Source: CALRBF01 sp041164045
Lineage (GTDB): Bacteria > Patescibacteriota > Minisyncoccia > SW-4-49-11
Length of the DNA stretch: 44,863 nucleotides
Assembly (NCBI GenBank): GCA_041164045.1
Contig: JBEAQD010000045.1
Coordinates: 1 to 44,863 of the forward strand
Direction of reading: 5' to 3'
Within the stretch, counting starts at the first letter, position 1; every line of letters begins with the position of its first letter. The position numbers and the translations under genes are program-made. This document shows, one piece after another, positions 24,879 through 33,990 of the stretch. The notes below the pieces were generated by a model, which made no database searches, was not told the origin of the DNA, and was given only the letters and a program-made list of their open reading frames with translations.

Positions 24879-26180
24879 TTACTTTAATAATTTTAAGATT
24901 TCTTCAGTATCATTCCAATTTTCCTTTACCCCTCCTGCTCTCATAATACTAGTCTCACTGCCCTTGCCAGTAATTATAATTATGTCATCTTTTGTAGCTA
25001 AATCTAGAGCTTTTTGGAAAGCGTCTCGGCGGGATAAAATTCGCCAAGAATTCTTATTTTCTACCTTCCCAGCCTCTAGCACTCCAGAGAAAACTTCATC
25101 GATAATAGCCTGTGGACTCTCATCATAAGGATCCTCATCGGTTATGATAACATAATCATTCTTCTGTCCCGCTACCTTACCCATTGGGGATCTTTTCCAA
25201 GTATCTCTGCCACCACCACAGGAGCCCAGTATTGCAATTGTTTTACTATTCTTACTCTTAAAACTGGTATTAATAGTCTGATAAACCTTCTCTAAGGCTT
25301 CCGGAATATGGGCATAGTCAACAAATATAGTAGGGTTGGTCGCTACCTTATTCATCCTTCCGGGGATATCATTGAGATTAGATATAACCTTATTAATATT
25401 CTTATATTCATAACCTAACCAATTCACAATTCCAATCACAAATAAAAGATTATAGCCCATAAATTCGCCCAAGACTGGAGTTGTGACTTTATAATTCTCA
25501 CCAGTATTGTTATCCTGATACTTAAAATCTAGACCATTTTGGTCTGACTTTATCTCTAACATTTGTAATTTTGCTTGCTCTGATTTACCTGTAGAATAAA
25601 CTTGCTTATGAGTCAATCCTCGATAATACTCTTGATGTTCATCATCTTGATTGACCCAAGCGATAGGCTTTATAATTTTAGAATTGATTTTTTTAGATCT
25701 AGACCTATCAAAAGATTGGAATAATAATCCCTTAGCTTTTTTATAATTATCAAAACCTCCATGAGCTTCGAGATGCTCAGGATATAAATTCGTAATTACT
25801 ACTGAATCAAAATGTATGCCCCGATGACGATTCTGAGCCAACCCCTCACTGGTCACTTCTACTATAAAGACAGTAGCACCGTTATCTTTAGCTTCTCTCA
25901 TCAAGCGATGAATTTGTCCTCTACCGGGCATAGAATTTCTAATTTTATTTTTAGACAACTCTATGCCGTTGCTAGAATAAACTGAAGAAGTAAGCCCAAC
26001 CTTTAGACCCAATTTAACTAAAGTCTGATAAAGAGCATAAACTGTACTGGTCTTGCCCTTAGTACCTGTAATTCCTATCACAATCAGAGACTCACTGGGT
26101 CTGCCAACCAGAATATTAATAGTATAATTGAATACTAAGTGATATAGAGATTTTAACTTTTTTAATATTGCTTTTAGCAT
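24879..26180 (-). CDS. MurE-like Mur ligase with a reduced N-terminus
   Basis: The 433-aa protein has the Mur ligase P-loop GITGTKGKTSTVYAL (36-50), central-domain motifs VIVEVTSEGL-like and NLYPEHLEAHGG, and the C-terminal ligase domain with VDYAHIPEAL, LGSCGGGRD and GKGSE. This best matches UDP-MurNAc-tripeptide synthetase. The substrate-specificity motif reads DEDPYDE instead of the DNPR of diaminopimelate-adding enzymes, so the third residue of the stem peptide is uncertain. The P-loop is at residue about 40 rather than about 110, so the UDP-binding domain 1 is replaced by a short amphipathic, hydrophobic stretch. Confidence 0.85.
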   Translation of the reverse strand: MLKAILKKLKSLYHLVFNYTINILVGRPSESLIVIGITGTKGKTSTVYALYQTLVKLGLKVGLTSSVYSSNGIELSKNKIRNSMPGRGQIHRLMREAKDNGATVFIVEVTSEGLAQNRHRGIHFDSVVITNLYPEHLEAHGGFDNYKKAKGLLFQSFDRSRSKKINSKIIKPIAWVNQDDEHQEYYRGLTHKQVYSTGKSEQAKLQMLEIKSDQNGLDFKYQDNNTGENYKVTTPVLGEFMGYNLLFVIGIVNWLGYEYKNINKVISNLNDIPGRMNKVATNPTIFVDYAHIPEALEKVYQTINTSFKSKNSKTIAILGSCGGGRDTWKRSPMGKVAGQKNDYVIITDEDPYDESPQAIIDEVFSGVLEAGKVENKNSWRILSRRDAFQKALDLATKDDIIIITGKGSETSIMRAGGVKENWNDTEEILKLLK

Positions 26181-26189
26181 ATTAAGTTA

Positions 26190-26852
26190 TTAGTTTTGAA
26201 TTTGAGACAGTAGTTCTTGATAAACTTGAGCTGGATTATCTGACGTAAAGATAGAACTACCAACAGCGATTCTACTCACTCCTAAGTCTCTGAGAGTCTT
26301 AATATTATCAATATTCACAGCTCCGTCCCAAGCTATGTCACCTTCATACATAGTATAACGATTCCTAAACTCTGTGACCTTTTCATATACTTGAGTTTGT
26401 AGTGGAGACCCATAAAACCCAGGATTTACTCCCATAAATTGGACTCCGTCAATTTTTTTGACCACCTTTCCAATATCTCTAATATCTGTATCTGGATTAA
26501 TAGCAATCGATACCTCTTTATTAATAGACTTAATCAAATTAACCAATTGCCGAAGCTGTTCTAAATTCTCACAAATTTCCTGATGCACTATAATTCTAGT
26601 ACAAGCCTTGAGGGACTTTAGACTCTCAATAATCTCTCTTGTATTATTGAAAGTCGCCATAATATGAATCTCTACCTTTAGACTACCAAAGTCTTCATAA
26701 AAAAATTCTCTTGGCATCAAAGATTTAGATGCTACAAATTCTCCATCCATAATATCAATTTGGATAGTAGTAGCTACTGATTGTATAGATGATAAATACT
26801 CTCTAAATTCTTGTTTGGAATTAGTCAAAATAGCTGGGATAACAATACTCAT
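26190..26852 (-). CDS. Ribulose-phosphate 3-epimerase family protein, divergent
   Basis: The 220-aa TIM-barrel protein matches RPE: IDIMDGEFV (32-40), EIHIMAT (61-67), MGVNPGFYG, WDGAVN and VGSSIF phosphate-binding motif. Metal ligands D33, H63 and the Asp in WDGAV are kept, but the first histidine (HxDxMDG) is Gln31. The enzyme normally interconverts ribulose-5-P and xylulose-5-P; with one ligand changed, activity or substrate may differ. It heads a wall-synthesis operon, away from tkt and rpiB at 30293-32594, which adds doubt about a pentose-phosphate role. Confidence 0.78.
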   Translation of the reverse strand: MSIVIPAILTNSKQEFREYLSSIQSVATTIQIDIMDGEFVASKSLMPREFFYEDFGSLKVEIHIMATFNNTREIIESLKSLKACTRIIVHQEICENLEQLRQLVNLIKSINKEVSIAINPDTDIRDIGKVVKKIDGVQFMGVNPGFYGSPLQTQVYEKVTEFRNRYTMYEGDIAWDGAVNIDNIKTLRDLGVSRIAVGSSIFTSDNPAQVYQELLSQIQN

Positions 26853-26876
26853 AGATTATAGTTTAAATTTAATGTT

Positions 26877-26887
26877 ATTATAGCATA
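26877..26887 (-). promoter_or_regulatory. Extended -10 promoter of the rpe-like/mur/rel operon
   Basis: TATGCTATAAT on the minus strand lies about 25 bases before the start of the rpe-like gene. Confidence 0.65.
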
Positions 26888-26919
26888 TTTTGAGAAATAT
26901 TTGAATTATAAATTATGAA

Positions 26920-27110
26920 TAATATCATTCCTTCGTAGCGGAGGCTTTTAGTCCCTCCCATACCTTGTGTTTGGGAGGGAGTGGACACACTTTTCCGTAG
27001 AGTCGACGACCCCGCCGACATAGTTTTTTCGTAGGTACTTAAAGCCCTACGAATACAAAAACAATTTATAATTCTTAACTTTTAATTTCTCATTCTTAAT
27101 TGCATCTCCC
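26920..27110. other. Intergenic GC-rich island C
   Basis: No gene is recognised. It contains TTCGTAGCGGAGG (26932-26944), shared exactly with island D at 33278-33290, and CTACGAATACAAAAA (27047-27061), shared with island B at 16150-16164. A CCCTCCCA...TGGGAGGG inverted repeat lies near 26960-26985. Confidence 0.6.
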
Positions 27111-28328
27111 CTACAAATCAAATCTTCCTCTGGTGGCATTGAAGTTTTGTTGTACTTCTTCGGGGGTGAGTGCCTTATTGGTATATATATGTATACTTCC
27201 ATATAAACCTTTAAACATACCTGTATTATCTGCACCTGGATTTTGTTGCCCTAAAAATATAAAATTGTTTGTATTACTAGAGCTATATACTACATTAACT
27301 TGTTCTGAATTTAAATTTCCATTAATATAAAGTCTTTGATAAGCATTAGCAGTGATAGAGTTGTAAGAAAATATCAAACAAACATAATACCATTGTGAGT
27401 TAATATACGTTGATGTTGCATTTAAGTATTGGTTATTCCAGAATTTACCTCTAAATATAGATGAAGATACTGCTATAGGAGGCATATTCCAACTAGACTG
27501 AGGATTTTGGCTAGACATTGACAAAACATTTCCATTAGTATCATCAGGATTTATCCATAAACAATATGATTGTGATGATATCTGGTTACCCGTATTAGAT
27601 ACTCTTGTAGTAACAACATAATCATCAACTCCATCAAAAACTAAACTCCCTCCATTAGCACTATTATAGCCTACTCCGTTTATCAGAGTTCCATTGTTAT
27701 TGTTACCACTTAGATCAGTCCAAGTTATACCTGTTCCAGGGTAGCTATTTGGATTACCTGCATCAAGATGTAAGACTAAGCCATTAGTGACTATAGGTGT
27801 TGGTGGAGGTGGAGTAACCGGCACAGTAGATGCAAGTGGAGTATTAGATACAGTCGTAGGCTCGGCTGGGAGTGGATCATTAATGTTCATAATTAAGCCT
27901 CCTTCTGCTTGCAGAGCTCTGACGCTAATTGTATTAGTAGCTTCATCCACAGCCACACTGTAGCCTGCACCTTCAGTAGTATCAGTATCATTAGGATCTT
28001 GTGGGATCGCCTGTAGATAATTTGGGACTAGAAACTGTTTGAGGTCGAAAAATCCTATACAGTCTGTAGCCTCTGGATCACAAATTTCCTGATAATTACG
28101 GCTCAAACCTGTGGGATAATTCCCCTCTTGTAATTTGTATTGAGTAATAGCACTTTCTAAAGTTTGGATATGGGTTGTACGAATATCATTACGAGCATCA
28201 ATAAATCTAGCTTCTGCATTGAAGGTCACTAATCCTATAGATATCAGAATTCCTATTAACACTATTACCAATAATACTTCTATTAAAGTAAAGCCTTTTT
28301 GTAATTGTTTAGTTTTTATTATGTTCAT
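27111..28328 (-). CDS. Type IV pilin-like protein with C-terminal LamG domain
   Basis: The 405-aa protein has the prepilin motif KGFTLIEVLLVIVLIGIL (about 11-28) and a pilin head to about residue 150 with two cysteines (EIC and TDC) and the LVPNYLQAIPQDP segment. A Pro/Thr linker (about 155-185, ending TPPPPTP) leads to a LamG/concanavalin-type jellyroll (about 190-405): GLVLHLDAGNPNSYPGTG, FDGVDDYV, and RLYINGNL. The C-terminus EEVQQNFNATRGRF is nearly identical to that of the LamG pilin at 40481. LamG modules often bind glycans, so an adhesive role is plausible. It is last in the ruvA-rpiB-tkt-ABC run, 14 bases after the permease. Confidence 0.9.
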   Translation of the reverse strand: MNIIKTKQLQKGFTLIEVLLVIVLIGILISIGLVTFNAEARFIDARNDIRTTHIQTLESAITQYKLQEGNYPTGLSRNYQEICDPEATDCIGFFDLKQFLVPNYLQAIPQDPNDTDTTEGAGYSVAVDEATNTISVRALQAEGGLIMNINDPLPAEPTTVSNTPLASTVPVTPPPPTPIVTNGLVLHLDAGNPNSYPGTGITWTDLSGNNNNGTLINGVGYNSANGGSLVFDGVDDYVVTTRVSNTGNQISSQSYCLWINPDDTNGNVLSMSSQNPQSSWNMPPIAVSSSIFRGKFWNNQYLNATSTYINSQWYYVCLIFSYNSITANAYQRLYINGNLNSEQVNVVYSSSNTNNFIFLGQQNPGADNTGMFKGLYGSIHIYTNKALTPEEVQQNFNATRGRFDL

Positions 28329-28342
28329 ATTGTTTTTAACAT

Positions 28343-29623
28343 TTATTCTGACCTAAGCGCTTTGACTGGATTGAGTGTGGCGGCTTTGAGAGAGGGATAT
28401 ATACCTGCCAGTATACCTATGGTGATACTAATTGCAACTACAATTAGAGTAGATATTAGATCAAAGTTAAAGAAAGTGTCCACTTGGAATCCAATTTTAG
28501 TTAGCTCTTGAACTATAAATATATTCCCAACTTGCATACTGATTATTACTATCATTAGCCCAGTAATTCCTCCTAATAGTCCAATAATGGCTGATTGGAT
28601 CAAGAATACACTTAGAATCTGAGTATTAGAGGCTCCCATAGACTTTAGAATTCCAATTTCTTTGGTTTGCTCATAGATACTCATTATCATTGTATTGGTA
28701 ATTCCAATAGACGCAATCACGGCGGAGATAGCTCCAAAGACAAACAGAGCAATTGTAAATGCTTGAATAATATCATCTAGGAACCCTAACACATCATCTG
28801 CTGTAAATATACCTTGGAAATTATATTCCTCCTCAATTGCTGTCTTGATAGCTTCTAACTTATCTTCATCGCCTGTTACTCTTAATAAGTCATACCCAAC
28901 TGAAGAGACATACTCTTCCTCAGAATCAAAACCTCCAATATTTGCTAGGACCCCGACTGAGTTATCTAGTGAAATAATAGCATCATTCCTGTCTCTTCCA
29001 GGGTCAAAAACTCCTTTGATAGTATATTCAAATTGTTTGTCTAGAATTTCTTTAGTTTTGACTGTACCAAACAGAGCGCTTTTGGAGGTAATAAAAGTGA
29101 CTTTTTTATCTTCCATTTCCCTTGGACTAAGACCATAAAAATCAGCAACTGCTTTTGAGACAAAAATCTTATCTCCAGCAGGTTTAGACTTATCTCCCCA
29201 AAATTCTACAAAATAAGAATCCCCCCCTTCTATATCCCAACCAGAGATAAAGGCTGGGGCATAATTAATATCCTTATCTTCTAATTTTATTTCTAAATTA
29301 TTAACTACGGTAACAGGAGTTGTATTATTAACTCCATCAATTTGATTAATTTTATCTACTACTGTCTGAGTAATCAGTGTTGTCTCCGCAGGGTCAGTCT
29401 CTTCACTAGAGGGGGTAGTAAATGCTCCTGACCCACTTGAATTAGTAATAAATATTTCATTAGACTTGAATTGGTCTTGAATAGCTGAGACCAGAAGAGT
29501 TCGCAAATCCTGCATCCCAAAAATTATCAGAGACAATAAAATTACTGCAATAGTAATCCCAAGACTAGTTAGAATTGTACGGAGTTTTCGTCTTGCCACT
29601 AGGCTGATAGCATACTTAAACAT
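28343..29623 (-). CDS. MacB/FtsX-type ABC transporter permease
   Basis: The 426-aa membrane protein has one N-terminal helix (about 17-38), a large extracytoplasmic domain (about 40-285) and three C-terminal helices in an FtsX fold (ITNTMIMSIYEQTKEIGILKSMGAS is the coupling segment, with GIYPSLKAATLNPVKALR at the end). This layout is that of MacB and LolE mechanotransmission permeases. Its ATPase is encoded 4 bases upstream. No membrane-fusion protein (MacA) is adjacent. The following gene is a pilin-like protein. Confidence 0.9.
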   Translation of the reverse strand: MFKYAISLVARRKLRTILTSLGITIAVILLSLIIFGMQDLRTLLVSAIQDQFKSNEIFITNSSGSGAFTTPSSEETDPAETTLITQTVVDKINQIDGVNNTTPVTVVNNLEIKLEDKDINYAPAFISGWDIEGGDSYFVEFWGDKSKPAGDKIFVSKAVADFYGLSPREMEDKKVTFITSKSALFGTVKTKEILDKQFEYTIKGVFDPGRDRNDAIISLDNSVGVLANIGGFDSEEEYVSSVGYDLLRVTGDEDKLEAIKTAIEEEYNFQGIFTADDVLGFLDDIIQAFTIALFVFGAISAVIASIGITNTMIMSIYEQTKEIGILKSMGASNTQILSVFLIQSAIIGLLGGITGLMIVIISMQVGNIFIVQELTKIGFQVDTFFNFDLISTLIVVAISITIGILAGIYPSLKAATLNPVKALRSE

Positions 29624-29627
29624 ATCT

Positions 29628-30296
29628 TTAAATATTATCTACTAATTTACCATCTCTCAAGAATAACTTCCTATCAATCCCCTCAGCTAAATGCAAATCA
29701 TGGGTGACCAAAAACATTGTCATATTCTCCTCAGCATTTAGTTCAAATAAAAGATGCATAATTTCTTTACCTGTAACCGAATCTAGATTACCTGTTGGCT
29801 CATCTGCCAGTAAAATCTCTGGCTTTGCTATCAGGGCTCTGGCAATAGCTACTCTTTGCATTTGTCCTCCAGATAATTCATTAGGTTTATGTTTTAGTCT
29901 ATCTGATAGTCCCACTTTATCCAATAGATATTTGGCTCTATCCTCGGCCTCTTTACCAGTTAATTGTTTTCCAAATTTGAGAGGTAATAATACATTTTCT
30001 AGAACATTGAGAGCTGAAATTAAATTGAATTGCTGAAAAATAGTCCCAACCTTGAATCTACGATATATATTAGGATTGTAGTCCTTAATATCCTTATTAT
30101 CTACAATTACCTGACCTTCATAAATTCTATCAAGCCCGCCTAGAATATTAAGCAAGGTAGATTTACCAGAACCAGAGCTACCTACAATAGCTACCATTTC
30201 TTTAGTCTCAGCTGCAAATGAAATATCATTCAAAGCCATAACCAGATTGTCTTTATTCATCTGATAAACTTTTTTGAGATTTTTTACTTCTATCAT
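29628..30296 (-). CDS. ABC transporter ATP-binding protein, MacB/LolD type
   Basis: The 222-aa ATPase has Walker A GSSGSGKSTLLNILGG (about 38-53), Q-loop FQQFNLISALNVLENV, signature LSGGQMQRVAIARAL, Walker B ILLADEPTGNLD and the H-loop VTHD. It pairs with the FtsX-type permease that follows. Its start overlaps the transketolase stop (ATGA at 30293-30296). Confidence 0.93.
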   Translation of the reverse strand: MIEVKNLKKVYQMNKDNLVMALNDISFAAETKEMVAIVGSSGSGKSTLLNILGGLDRIYEGQVIVDNKDIKDYNPNIYRRFKVGTIFQQFNLISALNVLENVLLPLKFGKQLTGKEAEDRAKYLLDKVGLSDRLKHKPNELSGGQMQRVAIARALIAKPEILLADEPTGNLDSVTGKEIMHLLFELNAEENMTMFLVTHDLHLAEGIDRKLFLRDGKLVDNI

Positions 30297-32134
30297 ATAG
30301 CTTGTCTTAAAGTTTCTACTTGTTCTACAATACTATCTACATTAATCTGCTCAAACTGTAATAATTCCTCTGGAGTACCACTTCTTGGAATTTCTTGCAC
30401 TGAAAGGGATCTAATAGCAATATCTGTATCCTCTAATTCAGACCTAATAGCCTCTGCTATACCTCCCTCCTGATTATGGTCCTCTACTACTATCATACCT
30501 TTAGTCTCACGAGCAGCTAAATGTAATGTCGCCGTATCAAGAGGCTTTATACTATATAAATCTATCACTCTGACTCTAACTCCTCTTTCCTCCAGTATAT
30601 CATAAGCTTTGAGACATTCATAGAGTGTAATACCAGCTCCAACTAGAGTTATTTCATCCAAATCACTACTATATATAGTTTTACTTCCACCAATTACAAA
30701 ACTTTCATTATTAGGATATATTACCGGCAAGTCGGCTCTAGTTAACCGAAGATAACTCATACCATCATACAGATAGGCCTGTTCGGTTAATTTAAGAGTA
30801 GAAATAGCATCACTTGGGTATAATACTATAGACCCAAACATACCTCTAAAAAAAGCAATGTCATTGAGAGCCATTTGAGAAGGACCATCCGCTCCGATTG
30901 ATACCCCCGGATGAGTACCAACTATCACCATATTAGGATCATTATATTGAGCCATACGAATCTGATCATAAGCTCTTGTCAAGAAGCCAGCAAAAGATGA
31001 AACAAAAGGTTTTTTACCCGCCAAAGATAAACCTGTAGCTACTGAAATCATATTTTGCTCAGCAATAAACATCTCCAAAAATCTTGTAGAATCAATATGA
31101 CTTGCATAAGTAGAATTACTAACCTCAGCATCTAATACAATAATATCATTATAATTACTAGTCAAAAGTTTGATAGCCTCTCCAAAAGCTTTTCTTGGGG
31201 AGACCAAATCATCTAGATTATAATTAGGATAAATCAAACCCTCTAATTGCGGAGGAGTGTATTGAAAAGGAGTTAATTTCATAGGTGCCTCAATCTCAGC
31301 TCGAAAATCCAAATCCAAATTACCCAACTCCTCAATATAAACTTCGAATTGCTCTGAGGTTAAAGCCTTACCATGCCAATTATCTTTATCCTCGATAAGA
31401 GATATTCCCTTACCCTTAATAGTTTTTGCTAAGATTACAGTAGGCTTATCTGAATTTTTAGCTTGAGACAAAGCATCTAAAATTTGATCCAAATTATGCC
31501 CATCTATTAAAAGTACATTCCACCCAAAAGCCTCAAATCTGTTTTGATGAATTTCTAAATTATGCCCCTCCATAGTCTCCCCTCGCTGCCCTAGTCGATT
31601 CACATCTACTATTGCTATTAAGTTATTAAGATTATAATATGAGGCACTAGCAGCCGCTTCCCAAACCGAACCTTCTGCCAATTCACTGTCTCCCAGCATA
31701 ACGTAAGTATAAGAATCAATTTGGTCAAATTTTTTAGCATTAATGGCATACCCTATACCAATACCCAAACCCTGCCCCAGAGAACCAGTTGCAGCATCTG
31801 CAAAAATAAATCTACGGCTAGGATGCCCCTCCAAGACATTATCAAATTGTCTTAAACCTTGAATTTCCTCCGGAGTAATCACTCCTGCTAATAGCCAAAG
31901 ACTATATAAAAGTGGTGAGGCATGTCCTTTTGAAAGAATAAACCTATCATTATTAATATCTCTAGAATTATCAATGTCATATCTAAAATTATCACCAAAG
32001 AATAGCCCCACTCCTAATTCTACAGCTGAGAGAGATGAGCTTGGATGCCCTGAACCTGCCTGAGTAGTAGAATACAAAATCCAATATCTAACTAAATTAG
32101 ATATTTTTTCTAACTGACTAATTTTATATTTCAT
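30293..32134 (-). CDS. tkt: Transketolase
   Basis: Transketolase moves two-carbon units between sugar phosphates with thiamine diphosphate. The 613-aa protein is full length in one chain. The N-terminal domain has GSGHPSSSLSAVEL, SKGHASPLLYS, GSLGQGLGIGIG and the ThDP motif GDSELAEGSVWEA; the pyrimidine domain has SVATGLSLAGKKPFVSSFAGF and VSIGADGPSQMA; a transketolase C-domain ends it. It overlaps rpiB by 11 bases and the ABC ATPase by 4, so it is translationally coupled to both. Confidence 0.94.
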   Translation of the reverse strand: MKYKISQLEKISNLVRYWILYSTTQAGSGHPSSSLSAVELGVGLFFGDNFRYDIDNSRDINNDRFILSKGHASPLLYSLWLLAGVITPEEIQGLRQFDNVLEGHPSRRFIFADAATGSLGQGLGIGIGYAINAKKFDQIDSYTYVMLGDSELAEGSVWEAAASASYYNLNNLIAIVDVNRLGQRGETMEGHNLEIHQNRFEAFGWNVLLIDGHNLDQILDALSQAKNSDKPTVILAKTIKGKGISLIEDKDNWHGKALTSEQFEVYIEELGNLDLDFRAEIEAPMKLTPFQYTPPQLEGLIYPNYNLDDLVSPRKAFGEAIKLLTSNYNDIIVLDAEVSNSTYASHIDSTRFLEMFIAEQNMISVATGLSLAGKKPFVSSFAGFLTRAYDQIRMAQYNDPNMVIVGTHPGVSIGADGPSQMALNDIAFFRGMFGSIVLYPSDAISTLKLTEQAYLYDGMSYLRLTRADLPVIYPNNESFVIGGSKTIYSSDLDEITLVGAGITLYECLKAYDILEERGVRVRVIDLYSIKPLDTATLHLAARETKGMIVVEDHNQEGGIAEAIRSELEDTDIAIRSLSVQEIPRSGTPEELLQFEQINVDSIVEQVETLRQAI

Positions 32135-32594
32135 ATTCTGGATTATTATTTTCTAATTCTGTAATTTTGGATACTCTTCTGATATGCCTATCCTGATAAG
32201 AAGGCTCGGTCTCAATAAAAGTCCCCACTATATCAGGAATAGACTCCACAGGCAATGCCGATGATAAAGCCAAAATATTAATATGATTATGAGCTCTTGC
32301 AATGGCAGTAGTCTCAATAGAATCTAATAAAGCAGCCCTTGCTCCCATAATCTTATTAGCTGTAATGCTAACACCAACTCCAGTTCCACAAATCACAATA
32401 CCTAGAGAATTAGTATCCTCTACCACTCTTTTTGCAACCTCCGAGGCATAGTCAGGATAATCATCATCAATATCATAAATTGTATTACCGCAATCCACTA
32501 CTTGTAAATCTAAAGTTTGCAAATATATAATTATTTCTTGTTTGAGATTGAACCCTCTATGATCTGATCCTATATAAATTGTATCTATTTTCAT
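32124..32594 (-). CDS. rpiB: Ribose-5-phosphate isomerase B
   Basis: RpiB interconverts ribose-5-P and ribulose-5-P. The protein (156 aa from the chosen start) has YIGSDHRGFNLK, DIDDDYPDYA, ICGTGVGVSITANK with the catalytic Cys, and ARAHNHINILALS. An upstream in-frame ATG at 32651 would add 19 residues that lie inside ruvA and do not resemble the family; the ATG at 32594, 10 bases after the ruvA stop, is preferred. With tkt it supplies non-oxidative pentose phosphate steps. Confidence 0.92.
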   Translation of the reverse strand: MKIDTIYIGSDHRGFNLKQEIIIYLQTLDLQVVDCGNTIYDIDDDYPDYASEVAKRVVEDTNSLGIVICGTGVGVSITANKIMGARAALLDSIETTAIARAHNHINILALSSALPVESIPDIVGTFIETEPSYQDRHIRRVSKITELENNNPEYEI

Positions 32595-32604
32595 ACTATT
32601 ATGA

Positions 32605-33198
32605 TTATTTTTGTAATAATTTGAGTGCCAAGCGAATTTGTTCTGAGACATCCAGAGTATTATCTATACTAGAGATAACTTTCTGAATTTGAGAAGGTTT
32701 ATACCCAAGAGACTCCAAAGCATCCCATAAATCTTGAGTAGATTGAGAAGAAGCAGAATTCGTCGCATCACTCTCCCCAAAATCAGAACTATACAAACCA
32801 CCTAATTTATCCCTAAGCTCTAAAATAATTCTCTCAGCAGTTTTTTTACCGATCCCAGAGGCTTGATTGAGAACACTAATTCTCTCCTGCTGAATTGCCT
32901 GCATAATAGCCTCAGGCTGGTCCAAATCTAGAATTGCAAGAGCACTTTTTGCTCCCACTCCGTTCACCGAGATTAGATACTTGAATAATTCAAAAGAAAT
33001 CATATCCAAAAATCCAAACAAGGTAAGACTATCCTCTTTCACATCAAGATAAGTTATAAGTGAAATCTCATCACCCACAACTCCAATAGAAGAAAAAGTT
33101 ATTCCATTAACCAAAACACTATAACCAACCCCATTGACATTAACAATTAGATTATTATTTTGTTTGTATTGAATTGTCCCAGATAGACTAGCAATCAT
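32605..33198 (-). CDS. ruvA: Holliday junction branch migration protein RuvA
   Basis: RuvA binds four-way junctions and loads RuvB. The 197-aa protein has the N-terminal OB domain (MIASLSGTI, VNGVGYSV), tandem helix-hairpin-helix motifs (SVNGVGAKSALAIL and ASGIGKKTAERIILELRDKL) and the C-terminal RuvB-contact domain after an S-rich linker. It is first in a long operon from the promoter at 33221. ruvB and ruvC are not adjacent. Confidence 0.94.
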   Translation of the reverse strand: MIASLSGTIQYKQNNNLIVNVNGVGYSVLVNGITFSSIGVVGDEISLITYLDVKEDSLTLFGFLDMISFELFKYLISVNGVGAKSALAILDLDQPEAIMQAIQQERISVLNQASGIGKKTAERIILELRDKLGGLYSSDFGESDATNSASSQSTQDLWDALESLGYKPSQIQKVISSIDNTLDVSEQIRLALKLLQK

Positions 33199-33220
33199 AA
33201 GTATTTTTATTATCTAATAT

Positions 33221-33231
33221 ATTATATCATA
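33221..33231 (-). promoter_or_regulatory. Extended -10 promoter of the ruvA operon
   Basis: TATGATATAAT on the minus strand lies 22 bases before the ruvA start. It probably drives ruvA, rpiB, tkt, the ABC pair and perhaps the pilin. Confidence 0.65.
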
Positions 33232-33264
33232 AATAATAGAAAATTTATAGTTTTTGCAGAATCG

Positions 33265-33350
33265 TGGACATTGCTTATTCGTAGCGGAGGATTTATCTAT
33301 CCAGAATGTCCATCTCCTCCCTACCTACCTCAGGCAGGCAAAGGAGGAAA
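33265..33350. other. Intergenic GC-rich island D
   Basis: This island contains TTCGTAGCGGAGG (33278-33290), identical to island C. It also has an imperfect palindrome (CCTACCTCAGGCAGG, about 33325-33339) nested inside CCTCC (33316-33320) and GGAGG (33343-33347). No coding or RNA gene is recognised. Confidence 0.6.
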
Positions 33351-33381
33351 GTTATTTTTATAATTCGTAATTATCTAAATC

Positions 33382-33392
33382 TATGTTATAAT
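33382..33392 (+). promoter_or_regulatory. Extended -10 promoter of the peroxiredoxin gene
   Basis: TATGTTATAAT lies 48 bases upstream of the chosen start. Its position also argues against the longer in-frame start at 33306. Confidence 0.65.
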
Positions 33393-33440
33393 ATATGTGG
33401 TATCATTTTATACCGCATTATTAAATTAAATAAAATCATT

Positions 33441-33962
33441 ATGATCAAAGTAGGACAACCAGCTCCTGATTTCACTCTCCAAGGGTATCAGGACGGAAAA
33501 TTTGCAGAATATTCTCTATCCCAAATCACTGGTTCTGGAAAATGGGTGGTATTATTCTTCTATCCTCTAGACTTTACTTTTGTATGTCCAACTGAAATTA
33601 CTGGATTTAACAAAAAAATAGAGGAATTTGATAAGTTAGGAGCTCAAGTATTGGGAGCTAGTGTTGATAGCGTTCACTCTCACAAAGCTTGGGTAGAAAA
33701 AGACTTAGGTAAATTAGAATTTCCTCTACTATCTGATTTCAAAAAAGAAACTGCTGATAGCTACAATATTCTAGTAGATGAAGATGGTGGTGTTGCTCTG
33801 AGAGGAACCTTCATCATTGACCCTAATGGAATCTTGAGATATTCTGTTGTATCTGACTTGAATGTAGGACGAAGTATTGATGAGACTGTCAGAGTATTGT
33901 CAGCTCTTAAAAATGGAGGTCTATGTCCAGTAGAATGGGAAGAAGGAGAAGCTACTTTGTAA
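33441..33962 (+). CDS. 2-Cys peroxiredoxin (AhpC/Tsa family)
   Basis: The 173-aa protein (from ATG at 33441, MIKVGQPAPDF) reduces hydroperoxides. The peroxidatic cysteine is C49 in DFTFVCPTE and the resolving cysteine is C162 in GGLCPVEW, which makes it a typical 2-Cys enzyme of the AhpC type. The frame is open back to 33306, but those codons cross the promoter and island D. A glutaredoxin-like protein and an AhpF-like flavoprotein are encoded nearby and could be its reductants. Confidence 0.94.
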   Translation: MIKVGQPAPDFTLQGYQDGKFAEYSLSQITGSGKWVVLFFYPLDFTFVCPTEITGFNKKIEEFDKLGAQVLGASVDSVHSHKAWVEKDLGKLEFPLLSDFKKETADSYNILVDEDGGVALRGTFIIDPNGILRYSVVSDLNVGRSIDETVRVLSALKNGGLCPVEWEEGEATL

Positions 33963-33990
33963 GAGCTAGACTTTTATTTTAGTACTATAA

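Noticed and set aside
33306..33440. N-terminal extension of the peroxiredoxin
   Set aside because: The extra 45 codons cross the promoter and GC-rich island D and do not resemble the family, whose sequence begins at 33441.
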